Shown here piece by piece: positions 42,129 through 49,826 of a DNA stretch of 50,244 bases. The notes under the pieces are model-generated. The model saw only the letters and a program-made list of their open reading frames with translations, searched no databases and was not told the DNA's origin. The stretch spans positions 1 to 50,244 of the forward strand of contig JALKBU010000301.1 in assembly GCA_023091735.1 (NCBI GenBank). The letters are read 5' to 3'. Positions within the stretch are counted from its first letter, which is position 1, and every line of letters starts with the position of its first letter. Origin of the DNA: Trichomonas tenax (taxonomy: Eukaryota > Parabasalia > Trichomonadida > Trichomonadidae). Both the position numbers and the translations under genes were made by a program.

Positions 42129-43700
42129 TCAAAACAAACCAAACTTAGTCATACCCAAGTCTGTATTAAGCATTGATATAACCTCTGGAAGAGAACCGTT
42201 GTCTATTGTTGATTCAGGAAGAATTGGCTTAAAATCTTTGAAAGCTCTGAACTTCTTGAAATATCTCTTCTTCAAGACTCTCTCTCTAAATTCTGCAGCC
42301 TTGATCTCGTTCTGTCTGGAATTGCCAATAGTTCCATGCATGAAAAGAGCGAAAGCACCTGTGAGTAATGTCTTGTTGTAGTGTTCTTCAGCTCTGATGT
42401 TCTGCATTGCAATGTGATGATGCCACGCTGTGAAAACAGTGAATTCGAGTGATTTCTTCCTTTGCAAGATGGCCATGTTTCGCTTCGTGTCGATAGATTC
42501 TTGAGCGCGGATGACCCATTCCCTGAAGAACCTCTCTTTCAAGTGTGGATTAACAACATTGTTACGAACTGCGTTTGCAAGCCTCATGTCATCGCAAGAG
42601 CGCCAAGATATGTACCAGCGACCGAGAGCCCTGTATAAAGCAAAGCTCTGTGTAGAAGCAATGACAAGTTTCTTCTTCTTTTGAAGATCAACGTATCTTT
42701 TCCATTTCTCCATGTATTGAGCCATGAACACATCTTGAACAGCAACCAGACGTTCTTTCATCTTTCCAAACACTCGCTTTTGGGCGTATTTCGCTGATAT
42801 TTGTCGAACTTGATAAAATTTCATCATTTCCGTTGTAAATTTTGCCCAGTTATTTACCATCTTCCTCGATCTCTTCTTCATGGATATACGCGCTTTACGT
42901 CTCCAGATGAGGAAGAAACGCATTTGAGTAAGTCGATCGTGTTCTAAATGCACTGCCACAGCTGCTGTTGACAGTTTTTGGGACAGTTCGAAGTGCGAAT
43001 TCCAGCGCTTGAAGTATTGAAGTTTGTGGTGATAATCAGTTCGAAGTGTACGCGTCTGTGTTAAGTATTTTTCATACCAGAGCGAAAAACTCGTATTAAG
43101 CATTTTATTTTTGAATAAATTCGATACCGCTTGTCTCTTCTTCATATCTCTCTTATGCGCAAGCTTTGCTTTCCATTTCTTGAAGAAGATTAATTTCTTT
43201 ATTTTTGCTGAAGCTTTGTTGATGCGTGTTGTTAAGGAGAATACTTGATGCTGCTTTTTCCAAACGAGAAAACAGCGCTTTGAGGCAATCTTTGATGATG
43301 ATTTTCTGATTTTATTTTCACATATAACAAAATGCCATTCTCTGATATAGTTTCGAAGTAAATTTGCTTCATGTTCTTTCTTCTGAACACGAAATACGTA
43401 CATTCGATGCCATTGATTGAATATCTGTTGATAATGATTTAATCTCTTCATTTGAGCCTTTGCTCTCCATTTCTGAAAGAAAATCTGCGAATTTTTCCTA
43501 TCGAAAGTTATCAGAGCACCTATATCTCTCTCTAGTGTTTGAAAATCTTCTGTTTGTGCGTATTCTTCAATTTGCGACGATTTGATTGGAATCCCGCATG
43601 TGTAATATGATAATCCTCCAAAATCGATTAATATGGGGTCAGATTTCACAGAAGAGAGCTGCTCTAAGAGAGAACATGCGTCTTCCCAGGAATCTCCCAT
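42129..43700 (-). CDS. Sfi1-like centrin-binding repeat protein, 523 aa
   Basis: From about residue 55 to 440 there are around twelve units built on an aromatic-x-x-W-basic core: FFQKWRAK, IFNQWHRM, YIREWHFV, CFLVWKKQ, FFKKWKAK, SFSLWYEK, YFKRWNSH, FFLIWRRK, YMEKWKRY, FFREWVIR and VFTAWHHH among others, spaced 20-40 residues apart. This is the Sfi1 centrin-binding pattern, a long helix decorated by centrin in centrosomes, basal bodies and contractile fibres. A trichomonad basal-body or spindle-pole role follows as inference. TGTCACTT lies 27 bases before the ATG (43727-43734). Confidence 0.9.
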   Translation of the reverse strand: MGDSWEDACSLLEQLSSVKSDPILIDFGGLSYYTCGIPIKSSQIEEYAQTEDFQTLERDIGALITFDRKNSQIFFQKWRAKAQMKRLNHYQQIFNQWHRMYVFRVQKKEHEANLLRNYIREWHFVICENKIRKSSSKIASKRCFLVWKKQHQVFSLTTRINKASAKIKKLIFFKKWKAKLAHKRDMKKRQAVSNLFKNKMLNTSFSLWYEKYLTQTRTLRTDYHHKLQYFKRWNSHFELSQKLSTAAVAVHLEHDRLTQMRFFLIWRRKARISMKKRSRKMVNNWAKFTTEMMKFYQVRQISAKYAQKRVFGKMKERLVAVQDVFMAQYMEKWKRYVDLQKKKKLVIASTQSFALYRALGRWYISWRSCDDMRLANAVRNNVVNPHLKERFFREWVIRAQESIDTKRNMAILQRKKSLEFTVFTAWHHHIAMQNIRAEEHYNKTLLTGAFALFMHGTIGNSRQNEIKAAEFRERVLKKRYFKKFRAFKDFKPILPESTIDNGSLPEVISMLNTDLGMTKFGLF

Positions 43701-43726
43701 TTTCTTCTAAACGTGCAGATTTATAA

Positions 43727-43734
43727 AAGTGACA
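43727..43734 (-). promoter_or_regulatory. Initiator-like element TGTCACTT of the Sfi1-like gene
   Basis: Identical to the octamer before the AGC kinase gene, at nearly the same distance from the ATG. Further upstream, TTTACACATCA (43750-43760) and TTTACACGACA (43770-43780) belong to the recurring motif. Confidence 0.6.
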
Positions 43735-43944
43735 AATGTCAAAATACCATTTACACATCATTTTTCTAATTTACACGACAAAATAAACATTACTTTGTGA
43801 ACATAAATGTGAATTCTATTACAATGCCAACATCAAGAGAATGATACAGAGGAGTATATTTTGAAGTTTGCAAATGTTGATTAATATCGACATAAAATTT
43901 GTTTTCCAAAGATTGAAATCTCACATCTAAAAGATATTTTATTC

Positions 43945-44948
43945 ATTACTACTAGGGATGCAAATCTGGAAGATAAAATAGATTTTGGAAGATAAAAAAT
44001 GGACTTCTGAAAAAAAGTTTGGAAATAAGAAATTTAATTTTATAACATAAGCAAAAACATGAATTCTGTATTTAGATCATAAGATAATATAAATGCAGCT
44101 AAATTGAACGATGTAATGCTTGTTTTATATTTAATCAAAATAATTTGACCCAACAAGTTCTTTTCTATAGATTCCAATGGACAATATTAAGCCAATATTT
44201 GTTGTATATTCGTAAATAGGCTTGAATATGCTGTAGCAATGACTTAAGAAGGAAAGTTGAGAGTAAGTTTATTCTTTAACCTTCAAATTTGAATACACAA
44301 AAAATATAGAGTATGCATGTAATAAGGTATCTTTGAATAGCATGTTGACTTCTTAAATGCACACAATTTCATAGATGAGTGGTTCACTTTTCTCGAAAAG
44401 GTGATGAATTTACATGCCAGATTATATATTTTACATGCCAGAATATGACATGTAATGTATAAATTGTCATTCTCAAGTGGAATGAATTATTCACGAATTC
44501 TTTGGCTTGCAACGTTGCCATCCATCGAAATTTCATGCAATTTCGACTTGTAGCTAGTGCCACACAAACAAATTATTAATAATGTCAGTTTTTTTTCTTG
44601 AGGCCAATTTGCCACTCTACAAAAATACCTTATTGTCAGTTTTTCTAGAAACCTGCACCACCAAATTTCCTGCTTCCAAAACTTCACTTTTCTGGAAGTT
44701 CTTGGCTGGAAATTTCCAGAGAAAGTGTGACAATCACAATGATGATGGTGAAATTGCACGAAAACACAGTGCTCCTAAATCTATAACGAGCTGCTGATTT
44801 AAAAACATGAAAACTCATGAATTTTTGTCTAGTAAATAATTTATTTGACAAAAAACGATAAAATAAGTTTATTTTGTCTGGAAGATTGCAAAAATGGAAA
44901 TCAGGAAAATTCCAAAATATCTTCCAGATTTACATCCCTATTACTACT
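43945..44948. mobile_element. Non-autonomous hAT-like DNA transposon, 986 bp, with target-site duplication
   Basis: The terminal inverted repeats agree at 19 of the first 20 positions: AGGGATGCAAATCTGGAAGA at 43954-43973, and AGGGATGTAAATCTGGAAGA read inward from 44939. The flanks carry the direct repeat ATTACTACT (43945-43953 and 44940-44948), consistent with an 8-bp hAT-type duplication plus one ambiguous base. The ends resemble hAT termini such as those of maize Ac (TAGGGATGAAA). No transposase frame survives inside; three TTTACATG-type motifs lie at 44409-44456. The right end is 42 bases from the ATG of the glycosyltransferase gene. Confidence 0.75.
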
Positions 44949-44990
44949 ATCAAGAAATTGCCTTTTACTTTGTTACGTCCCCATAAAGTA

Positions 44991-46361
44991 ATGATCCGTC
45001 GTGTCACTTTTTATCCTCATGTTTTGAAAGAAGAACCGAAATTCCAGGCTTATCCTTTTTATATAGTCGGGTTTGTCATTTTCTTTTGCCATGCATGGAT
45101 AATACCCGTTACGATCCCTAGTATGACTAGGCCCTATGAATTCATTTATCAGCTAAAATATACGAATTCTTCAAAAAAGATATGGTTTTACCGCCATTAC
45201 TACGAAGGCATGACACACATCATAGCACAGCTTAATTCGAAATACTACGATCGTTCATTGATAACAAAAGATTTATGGAGATCAGGTCACGAAATGAAAG
45301 ATATTTACAAGTTTCGATCTAGCGTCTACATTACGCACTTCAGATATGCCTACTTTGGTTATCATAGTTCAATTAATGGTATAGGAATTCAAGTGAATCC
45401 AGAAGATGGCACTGAACATCCAAATTTAACGACTGTTGGCTATGTTGATAATGCTGTTTATTATTACATGTTCTTTCTCAAATACGGACATATCATTCAC
45501 GACTTGTTCGCATCCATTATTCATGCGCCAAAGAAGGTATATGATCAGGGATTTGCGATTCTTCAACCTAAAGCACACGCGCAGAAGCTACAAGAATTTT
45601 TTCGGTATCTTGATTTGAAAATTACAATACTGAAGATTAATCAGGATGAGCAAGTATTCTGTCATGATTTATTTGTATGTAATTCTCTGTATTGGACTCA
45701 TGGAGTTACAATTAGTGGAATTCCACGAGTGAGGAAACTTATATTCGACAAAATTAACAATACATTTGATAAAGCTCATAGATTTGTAATAATCAATAGA
45801 CTAAAGTCAGTACAACGACGAATTGCTAATGAGCAAGAATTGTTAAATGCTTTGAGAGAGCACACAAAGATAGATCAAGGTCAGCAGTGGGAAATTGTCA
45901 ATGATAATTTCACAAATCTGTCATATACAGTCAAACTTTGGATGACTATTAAAGTTCTAGTTTCACCTCAAGGTTCCAGTATCTACAATAACATATTCAT
46001 GCCTGAACGAACAGGTATGTGCTTGATGTTCACAGATATGCTTGATGAAGCAAACTGCCATTTAGCGTTAATCAGTAATATGTTCTTGATCGGTGTAATT
46101 CATTCTCAAATGGATCGACTAAACTCCAAAAATCTTAAAGTCGACATCAAAAGAATGGTTATCTTTACTCAAGTAGTTATTGATGCAGTTAATAATGGAA
46201 CATGGACAAAAAGAAAAGACTTGATGTCATGCTTTCCAAAGCATATTGCTACGCAGGAATATCCAGAATTTGAATTCTCGCTAAGAGAAGCTAATGAAGA
46301 TTATATTATCAAAAAGGTGTATTATAATATAACATTTAATGATACACTTCATAGTAAATAG
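44991..46361 (+). CDS. GT61-type glycosyltransferase (DUF563), type II membrane protein, 456 aa
   Basis: ATG at 44991 (MIRRVTFYPHVLKEE) is used; the longer frame starts at a TTG inside the transposon end. An N-terminal signal anchor (residues 21-41, YPFYIVGFVIFFCHAWIIPVT) implies a Golgi/ER type II protein. The lumenal part shows GT61 features: YGHIIHDLFASI, RFVIINRLKSVQRRIANEQEL and SPQGSSIYNNIFMPERTG. EOGT and plant xylan transferases belong to the same family. The acceptor is unknown. The insertion of the hAT-like element just upstream has replaced its original distal promoter. Confidence 0.85.
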   Translation: MIRRVTFYPHVLKEEPKFQAYPFYIVGFVIFFCHAWIIPVTIPSMTRPYEFIYQLKYTNSSKKIWFYRHYYEGMTHIIAQLNSKYYDRSLITKDLWRSGHEMKDIYKFRSSVYITHFRYAYFGYHSSINGIGIQVNPEDGTEHPNLTTVGYVDNAVYYYMFFLKYGHIIHDLFASIIHAPKKVYDQGFAILQPKAHAQKLQEFFRYLDLKITILKINQDEQVFCHDLFVCNSLYWTHGVTISGIPRVRKLIFDKINNTFDKAHRFVIINRLKSVQRRIANEQELLNALREHTKIDQGQQWEIVNDNFTNLSYTVKLWMTIKVLVSPQGSSIYNNIFMPERTGMCLMFTDMLDEANCHLALISNMFLIGVIHSQMDRLNSKNLKVDIKRMVIFTQVVIDAVNNGTWTKRKDLMSCFPKHIATQEYPEFEFSLREANEDYIIKKVYYNITFNDTLHSK

Positions 46362-47264
46362 AGTTATTTTGTTTGTTTTTTAAAACTAATACATGAAAGC
46401 ATTTATGATTCAATATGATATCAAAATATTTGAATAATTGTGCTTTATATGTGATATGATGGTACAAAATATATTCAAACATATTTTATGTGTTGCTGTT
46501 AAGTGTTTGCTTTGTTCTGGTTCTTGAAACGTTCCTCAATTGAAATAAATTTGAATTAAAAATAATCGTACAAATGATTTCGGATTGAGGCAATATATAA
46601 AATTTATCGAGAAAGACTTGTATTGAAGGAAAGCAATAACTATATAAGCAATTGCATATTCACCTCGATTCATATTTCTAACATTATATGTAGCGGAGTT
46701 ATTTTTGCATAAATTCCTGAATTGCAAAATACCCATATTGAACATTGTTGTTTTCAAGACATAACTCTAACAGCAGCAATATCAGAAAAATCTGAGTTTG
46801 CTTGTTCTTGTATTTATTTGAACTCTGAAACAATTTCATTATCTTTTTTATGTTTCACTAATATAATGAAAAACTCTGAAGGCATTATCAGCACATATAC
46901 GACAAATGCAAATGAAACTATGCGTTTCATTTCAGCATCAAATCTAAGATCAACAAATTTAATGAGTAATTTTGAATTCACGACTTGCGATGCCAATTTT
47001 TCATCTTCTTCTGTATATCTTTATAATGAAGGCAGTATAAACAAAAATTGTTATTTAAACTTAGTTGCCGAACATATAACAAAAGGCATTCATCAATTGT
47101 TACTTCGATCATTGCGTCATAACTGATTTTCACCTAATACAGTGATGAATTCATTTTTTAGATTTTCTCAAATCATTACAGTCAGTAAAAGCATAAATTT
47201 GTGCAATTGTTCAACAGATATTGAATTCTTTAACCATTCAGTGAATACAACATAGTTAGTAATA
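46362..47264. other. Intergenic, about 900 bases; possible fragment of a surface-protein gene
   Basis: A frame at 46722-47126 (134 codons, with LTAAISEKSEFACSCIYLNS and NEGSINKNCYLNLVAEH) has the Asn/Ser/Cys-rich texture of beta-helix surface proteins. It lacks a clear start and may continue in another frame to about 47253. Its identity is not supported well enough to call a gene. Confidence 0.3.
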
Positions 47265-47265
47265 A

Positions 47266-47297
47266 GATGTTCGCATCCCTCGTGACTTCGCCACGAG
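47266..47297. repeat. Double-hairpin element A
   Basis: Hairpin GATG-TTCG-CATC (47266-47277) is followed after one base by stem CTCGTG/CACGAG with a 7-base loop (47279-47297). An outer pair AGATGTT (47265-47271) / AACATCT (47305-47311) could form an alternative larger cruciform, followed by T5. Confidence 0.6.
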
Positions 47298-47478
47298 TTC
47301 TGCTAACATCTTTTTATGTAATTACTGAAAACACAAATTACAAAAACAATAATTTATTGATACTAATATTTACGATAGAGTTAATTTTACAAGTTAGGGT
47401 CCCCCATATAGAAAATAAATTTTTGAATTGCTTACAAATTAATGTTAAAATTGATTTTGAAACTAATGACTTTATAAA

Positions 47479-47711
47479 ATTTATTCAGTTTTTGAAAACA
47501 ATAATTTATGACAAACTAACTAACTAACTAAGAAAAGAAAGCAAAAGGAATTTATGAAGTAAGAAATTTGAAAACTAATTTCAGTGGTTATGAGAGAAAA
47601 TTCATTCAGTTTTTGAAAAAAAAATAATTTATGACAAACTAACTAACTAAGAAAAGAAAGCGAAAGGAATTTATGAAGTAAGAAATTTGAAAAATAATTT
47701 TAGTGGTTATT
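47479..47711. repeat. Tandem duplication, two units of about 117 bases
   Basis: Copy 1 is about 47479-47594 and copy 2 about 47599-47711. Both run from ATTCAGTTTTTGAAAA through AATTTATGACAAACTAACTAACTAA and GAATTTATGAAGTAAGAAATTTGAAAA to AGTGGTTAT. They differ by a CTAA repeat-number change and a few substitutions. The second copy runs into the 3' end of the 104-residue protein gene. Confidence 0.85.
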
Positions 47712-48021
47712 CTGATTTCTTTTCTTCCTCTTCTTTCTTCTTTTCCTCTTCTTTCTTTTTGGCTTCTTCTTCCTTCATTCTTTTTGCAATCCATCTCGGA
47801 TTCTTCTGTCTTCCTGCAGCAAGTGCAGCCAATTGTTTTTCTGTACACTTACGTTTAGGTTTAACTGGTTTTTCCTCCGTTGCTCCTGTATCAACTTGTT
47901 CATTCTTTTTCGTCTTTCTTGTTTTCGTTGTTGCTTTGAGTTCATGACCTTCGGTCTTGGAGCTAAGCTCCTTTAATATTTCTTCCTTTAATGTCGATTT
48001 CAAAGTTTCAAAGTCTGTCAT
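47707..48021 (-). CDS. Lysine/glutamate-rich small protein of a virus-like element, 104 aa
   Basis: A basic N-terminal and central region with CTEKQLAALAAGRQKNPRWI (about residues 59-78) is followed by a highly charged KEEEKKKEEE tail. The TEKQLAALAAGR type of motif is seen in DNA-binding-like proteins of large DNA viruses and mobile elements; that link is from general knowledge, not a search. Double-hairpin element B lies in frame inside it (encoding KELSSKTEG) and element C sits directly upstream of its ATG. Confidence 0.6.
   Translation of the reverse strand: MTDFETLKSTLKEEILKELSSKTEGHELKATTKTRKTKKNEQVDTGATEEKPVKPKRKCTEKQLAALAAGRQKNPRWIAKRMKEEEAKKKEEEKKKEEEEKKSE
47946..47971. repeat. Double-hairpin element B (inside a coding region)
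   Basis: Read on the minus strand: stem GGAGC/GCTCC with loop TTA, a 2-base spacer, then stem GACC/GGTC with loop GAA. It is in frame within the 104-residue protein. Confidence 0.7.
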
Positions 48022-48052
48022 GGCTCTCTGAGCCCGGGATTGTTAGCAATCC
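48022..48052. repeat. Double-hairpin element C (5' leader of the 104-residue gene)
   Basis: Read on the minus strand: stem GGATTG/CAATCC with loop CTAA, a 2-base spacer CG, then stem GGCTC/GAGCC with loop AGA. It ends directly in front of the ATG at 48021. Confidence 0.75.
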
Positions 48053-48107
48053 ATAGTTTTATATTAAATAAAAATTTAAAATATTATTTTTTAATACTAA
48101 TTAAATC

Positions 48108-48371
48108 ATGAGCTTAAGCAGATCTGAGAGAAATTCAATAATCATTAATGATGCAAAAGGAATACAACACCCATTATATTATGTTATGACTGATAAGAAC
48201 GGTAAAATTCAAGTTCGTAAGAGAAAGGTTCCATTAACTAATACACCAACTGAATCAAAACCTGTAGAAATTAATGAAGAAAGTAAGGAGCAAGTTACTG
48301 AACCAGTAGAAAAAGAAAATGTAACCATTTATGAATTTAAATTTTTGATTTCGTCGAGGAAGAAATCATAA
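48108..48371 (+). CDS. Small basic/acidic protein of the virus-like region, 87 aa
   Basis: Starts MSLSRSERNSIIINDAKGIQ. A structured-looking N-terminus (HPLYYVMTDKNGKIQVRKRKV) is followed by an acidic Glu/Thr-rich linker and a basic end (SSRKKS). Family not recognised. It is divergent from the 104-residue gene, with 86 bases between the starts. Its last 43 bases overlap the 3' end of the convergent 256-residue gene, so one of the two stops may be secondary. Confidence 0.55.
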   Translation: MSLSRSERNSIIINDAKGIQHPLYYVMTDKNGKIQVRKRKVPLTNTPTESKPVEINEESKEQVTEPVEKENVTIYEFKFLISSRKKS

Positions 48372-49099
48372 TGTAATTCAATAATACCAGATGCTTCTGC
48401 TTCAACATCTGAAATAAAATTCTCATTCTTTAATTGATGAAGTAAACATCCAATGTTTCTAACATTTAATGTTGTTCCTTCGAGTTTTCCGTTCATGTCA
48501 TAAATAACGAGCCATTTCTGCGAGGAATTCATATGAACCTTTTTTAATAAATCAATAAACACTTTACCAATGTGGGTGTTGAAATAATCCCTTTCTGTAT
48601 CATTCATTTTTTCTATATTGAATTCAATTACTCTATTCCCATACTTTACATCTTTCTTTGGGTTATTATCATCTTTCTTAAGCCATTTTTCCTCAGCTAA
48701 TGGTTTATCATCAATGCTTTTAATAACTTCTTTCGCTTTCTTTATCATATCGACAGCATTCTTGATTTTAGAAAATGATGCTTCCTTTTGTTCTTTAGTC
48801 TTTGATTTAGTCATATATCCCGCATTAACGTTTGTCATTTCATACATTTCTTTTCTAATACTTCTATCAACTGACTTCTTTTTATATCCAGCTTCTGTAT
48901 TCATTAACGGAAAAGTTGACTCTTGAATAAATGAATTAATTGATTTATATTTAATTGATCCTTTGTAATTATTTTCTTTTAAATATTCACTTAAAATTTT
49001 TCTGTTTCTGTTGTAGTTCGTTGATGATTTCATTCCTGTTGCTTCAATTAATTTTTGAAGCTTACTATTACTTAAATCGTTTAGGTCGTTATAGCTCAT
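48329..49099 (-). CDS. Hypothetical protein of the virus-like region, 256 aa
   Basis: Starts MSYNDLNDLSNSKLQKLIEA, a SAP-like or LEM-like short helical start followed by a basic region (residues 20-45). A Lys-rich middle (KSKTKEQKEASFSKIKNAV...) leads to a more compact C-terminal domain (about 150-256, RVIEFNIEKMNDTERDYFNT). Possibly DNA-binding at the N-terminus; this is inference. Base composition is clearly more AT-rich than in host genes to the left. Confidence 0.65.
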   Translation of the reverse strand: MSYNDLNDLSNSKLQKLIEATGMKSSTNYNRNRKILSEYLKENNYKGSIKYKSINSFIQESTFPLMNTEAGYKKKSVDRSIRKEMYEMTNVNAGYMTKSKTKEQKEASFSKIKNAVDMIKKAKEVIKSIDDKPLAEEKWLKKDDNNPKKDVKYGNRVIEFNIEKMNDTERDYFNTHIGKVFIDLLKKVHMNSSQKWLVIYDMNGKLEGTTLNVRNIGCLLHQLKNENFISDVEAEASGIIELHYDFFLDEIKNLNS

Positions 49100-49172
49100 T
49101 TAGGAGTTACTAAAAAAAATTAATTTTTAAAAATTTATTTTTTATTATTTCTGAAACTTTTAAAATCTACTA

Positions 49173-49209
49173 TACCAGGTAACCAGATTACCAGGTAATA
49201 CCAGGTAAT
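49173..49209. promoter_or_regulatory. TACCAGG inverted-repeat cluster 1
   Basis: TACCAGGTAA, then AACCAGATT, then ATTACCAGGTAAT (6-base arms around one central base), then TACCAGGTAAT. Operator- or iteron-like. Confidence 0.6.
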
Positions 49210-49425
49210 AAAAAAATTAGGACAAGGATTTTTACAAACACCAAAAAACTACTAAAATTGATTTTAGCAGAAAATGTTTAAAATTTGATGTTTTGGGTAA
49301 CTTTATAAATCAAGATTAGAATTTATGACCTCATATGCTTAAAATTTGACTAAAATAATTATATAAACATAAATGATTTGAATTCACGACTTCATTTACA
49401 TAATATTGAATGAAATCTTTAATTA

Positions 49426-49461
49426 TACCAGGTAACCAGATTACCAGGTAATACCAGGTAA
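49426..49461. promoter_or_regulatory. TACCAGG inverted-repeat cluster 2
   Basis: Same arrangement as cluster 1, 253 bases further on. Confidence 0.6.
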
Positions 49462-49517
49462 AAAAAATTTTGGTAAAGGATTTTTATGAATGGCTTAAAT
49501 TCACGAAAAGTTATTTT

Positions 49518-49547
49518 GGCGCTTAGTGCCGGGAACCCGGAGGGTTC
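49518..49547. repeat. Double-hairpin element D
   Basis: Stem GGCGC/GTGCC (one G-T wobble) with loop TTA, spacer GG, then stem GAACCC/GGGTTC with loop GGA. A strongly GC-rich island in sequence of about 25% GC. Confidence 0.75.
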
Positions 49548-49742
49548 TTGAGTATTTACACTTAAAATTTGATGTTTTACGTGAATTTATAAGTTGATGT
49601 TTGAATATTGGGCAGTATATGCTTAAAATTTGATGTTTTAAATTAATTTCGATGTCGATGTTTGAATTTAATGCTTCATATGCTTAAAATTTGATTGAAA
49701 TCGTTAATTCATAAATTAAGTTTAATTTTTAAAAATCTACTA

Positions 49743-49778
49743 TACCAGGGAACCAGATTACCAGGTAATACCAGGTAA
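49743..49778. promoter_or_regulatory. TACCAGG inverted-repeat cluster 3
   Basis: Same arrangement as clusters 1 and 2, with one change (TACCAGGGAA) in the first site; 317 bases after cluster 2. Confidence 0.6.
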
Positions 49779-49826
49779 AAAAATTTTGGTAAAGGATTTT
49801 TTACAAACGCTAAAAATAACGATAAC

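Larger units (their letters stand above)
49100..49826. repeat. Composite repeat region upstream of the 256-residue gene
   Basis: 727 bases holding three TACCAGG clusters, each followed by a shared GG(T/A)(A/C)AAGGATTTTT tail. Between them are 61-base tandem units beginning (C/T)TTAAAATTTGA: two at 49277 and 49338, three at 49561, 49622 and 49683. Double-hairpin element D sits between the two sets. Confidence 0.8.

Noticed and set aside
44487..44797. Small frames on both strands inside the hAT-like element as transposase remnants
   Set aside because: WKF...KC and LCGTSY fragments recall BED fingers only faintly; not enough to call a transposase.
46722..47126. 134-codon frame as an intact surface-protein gene
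   Set aside because: No signal peptide, odd start, runs into a frame change; kept only as a possible fragment.
47267..47281. TGTTCGCATCC as a tRNA B-box near 47270
   Set aside because: It is part of the GATG-TTCG-CATC hairpin; no acceptor or anticodon stem can be formed.
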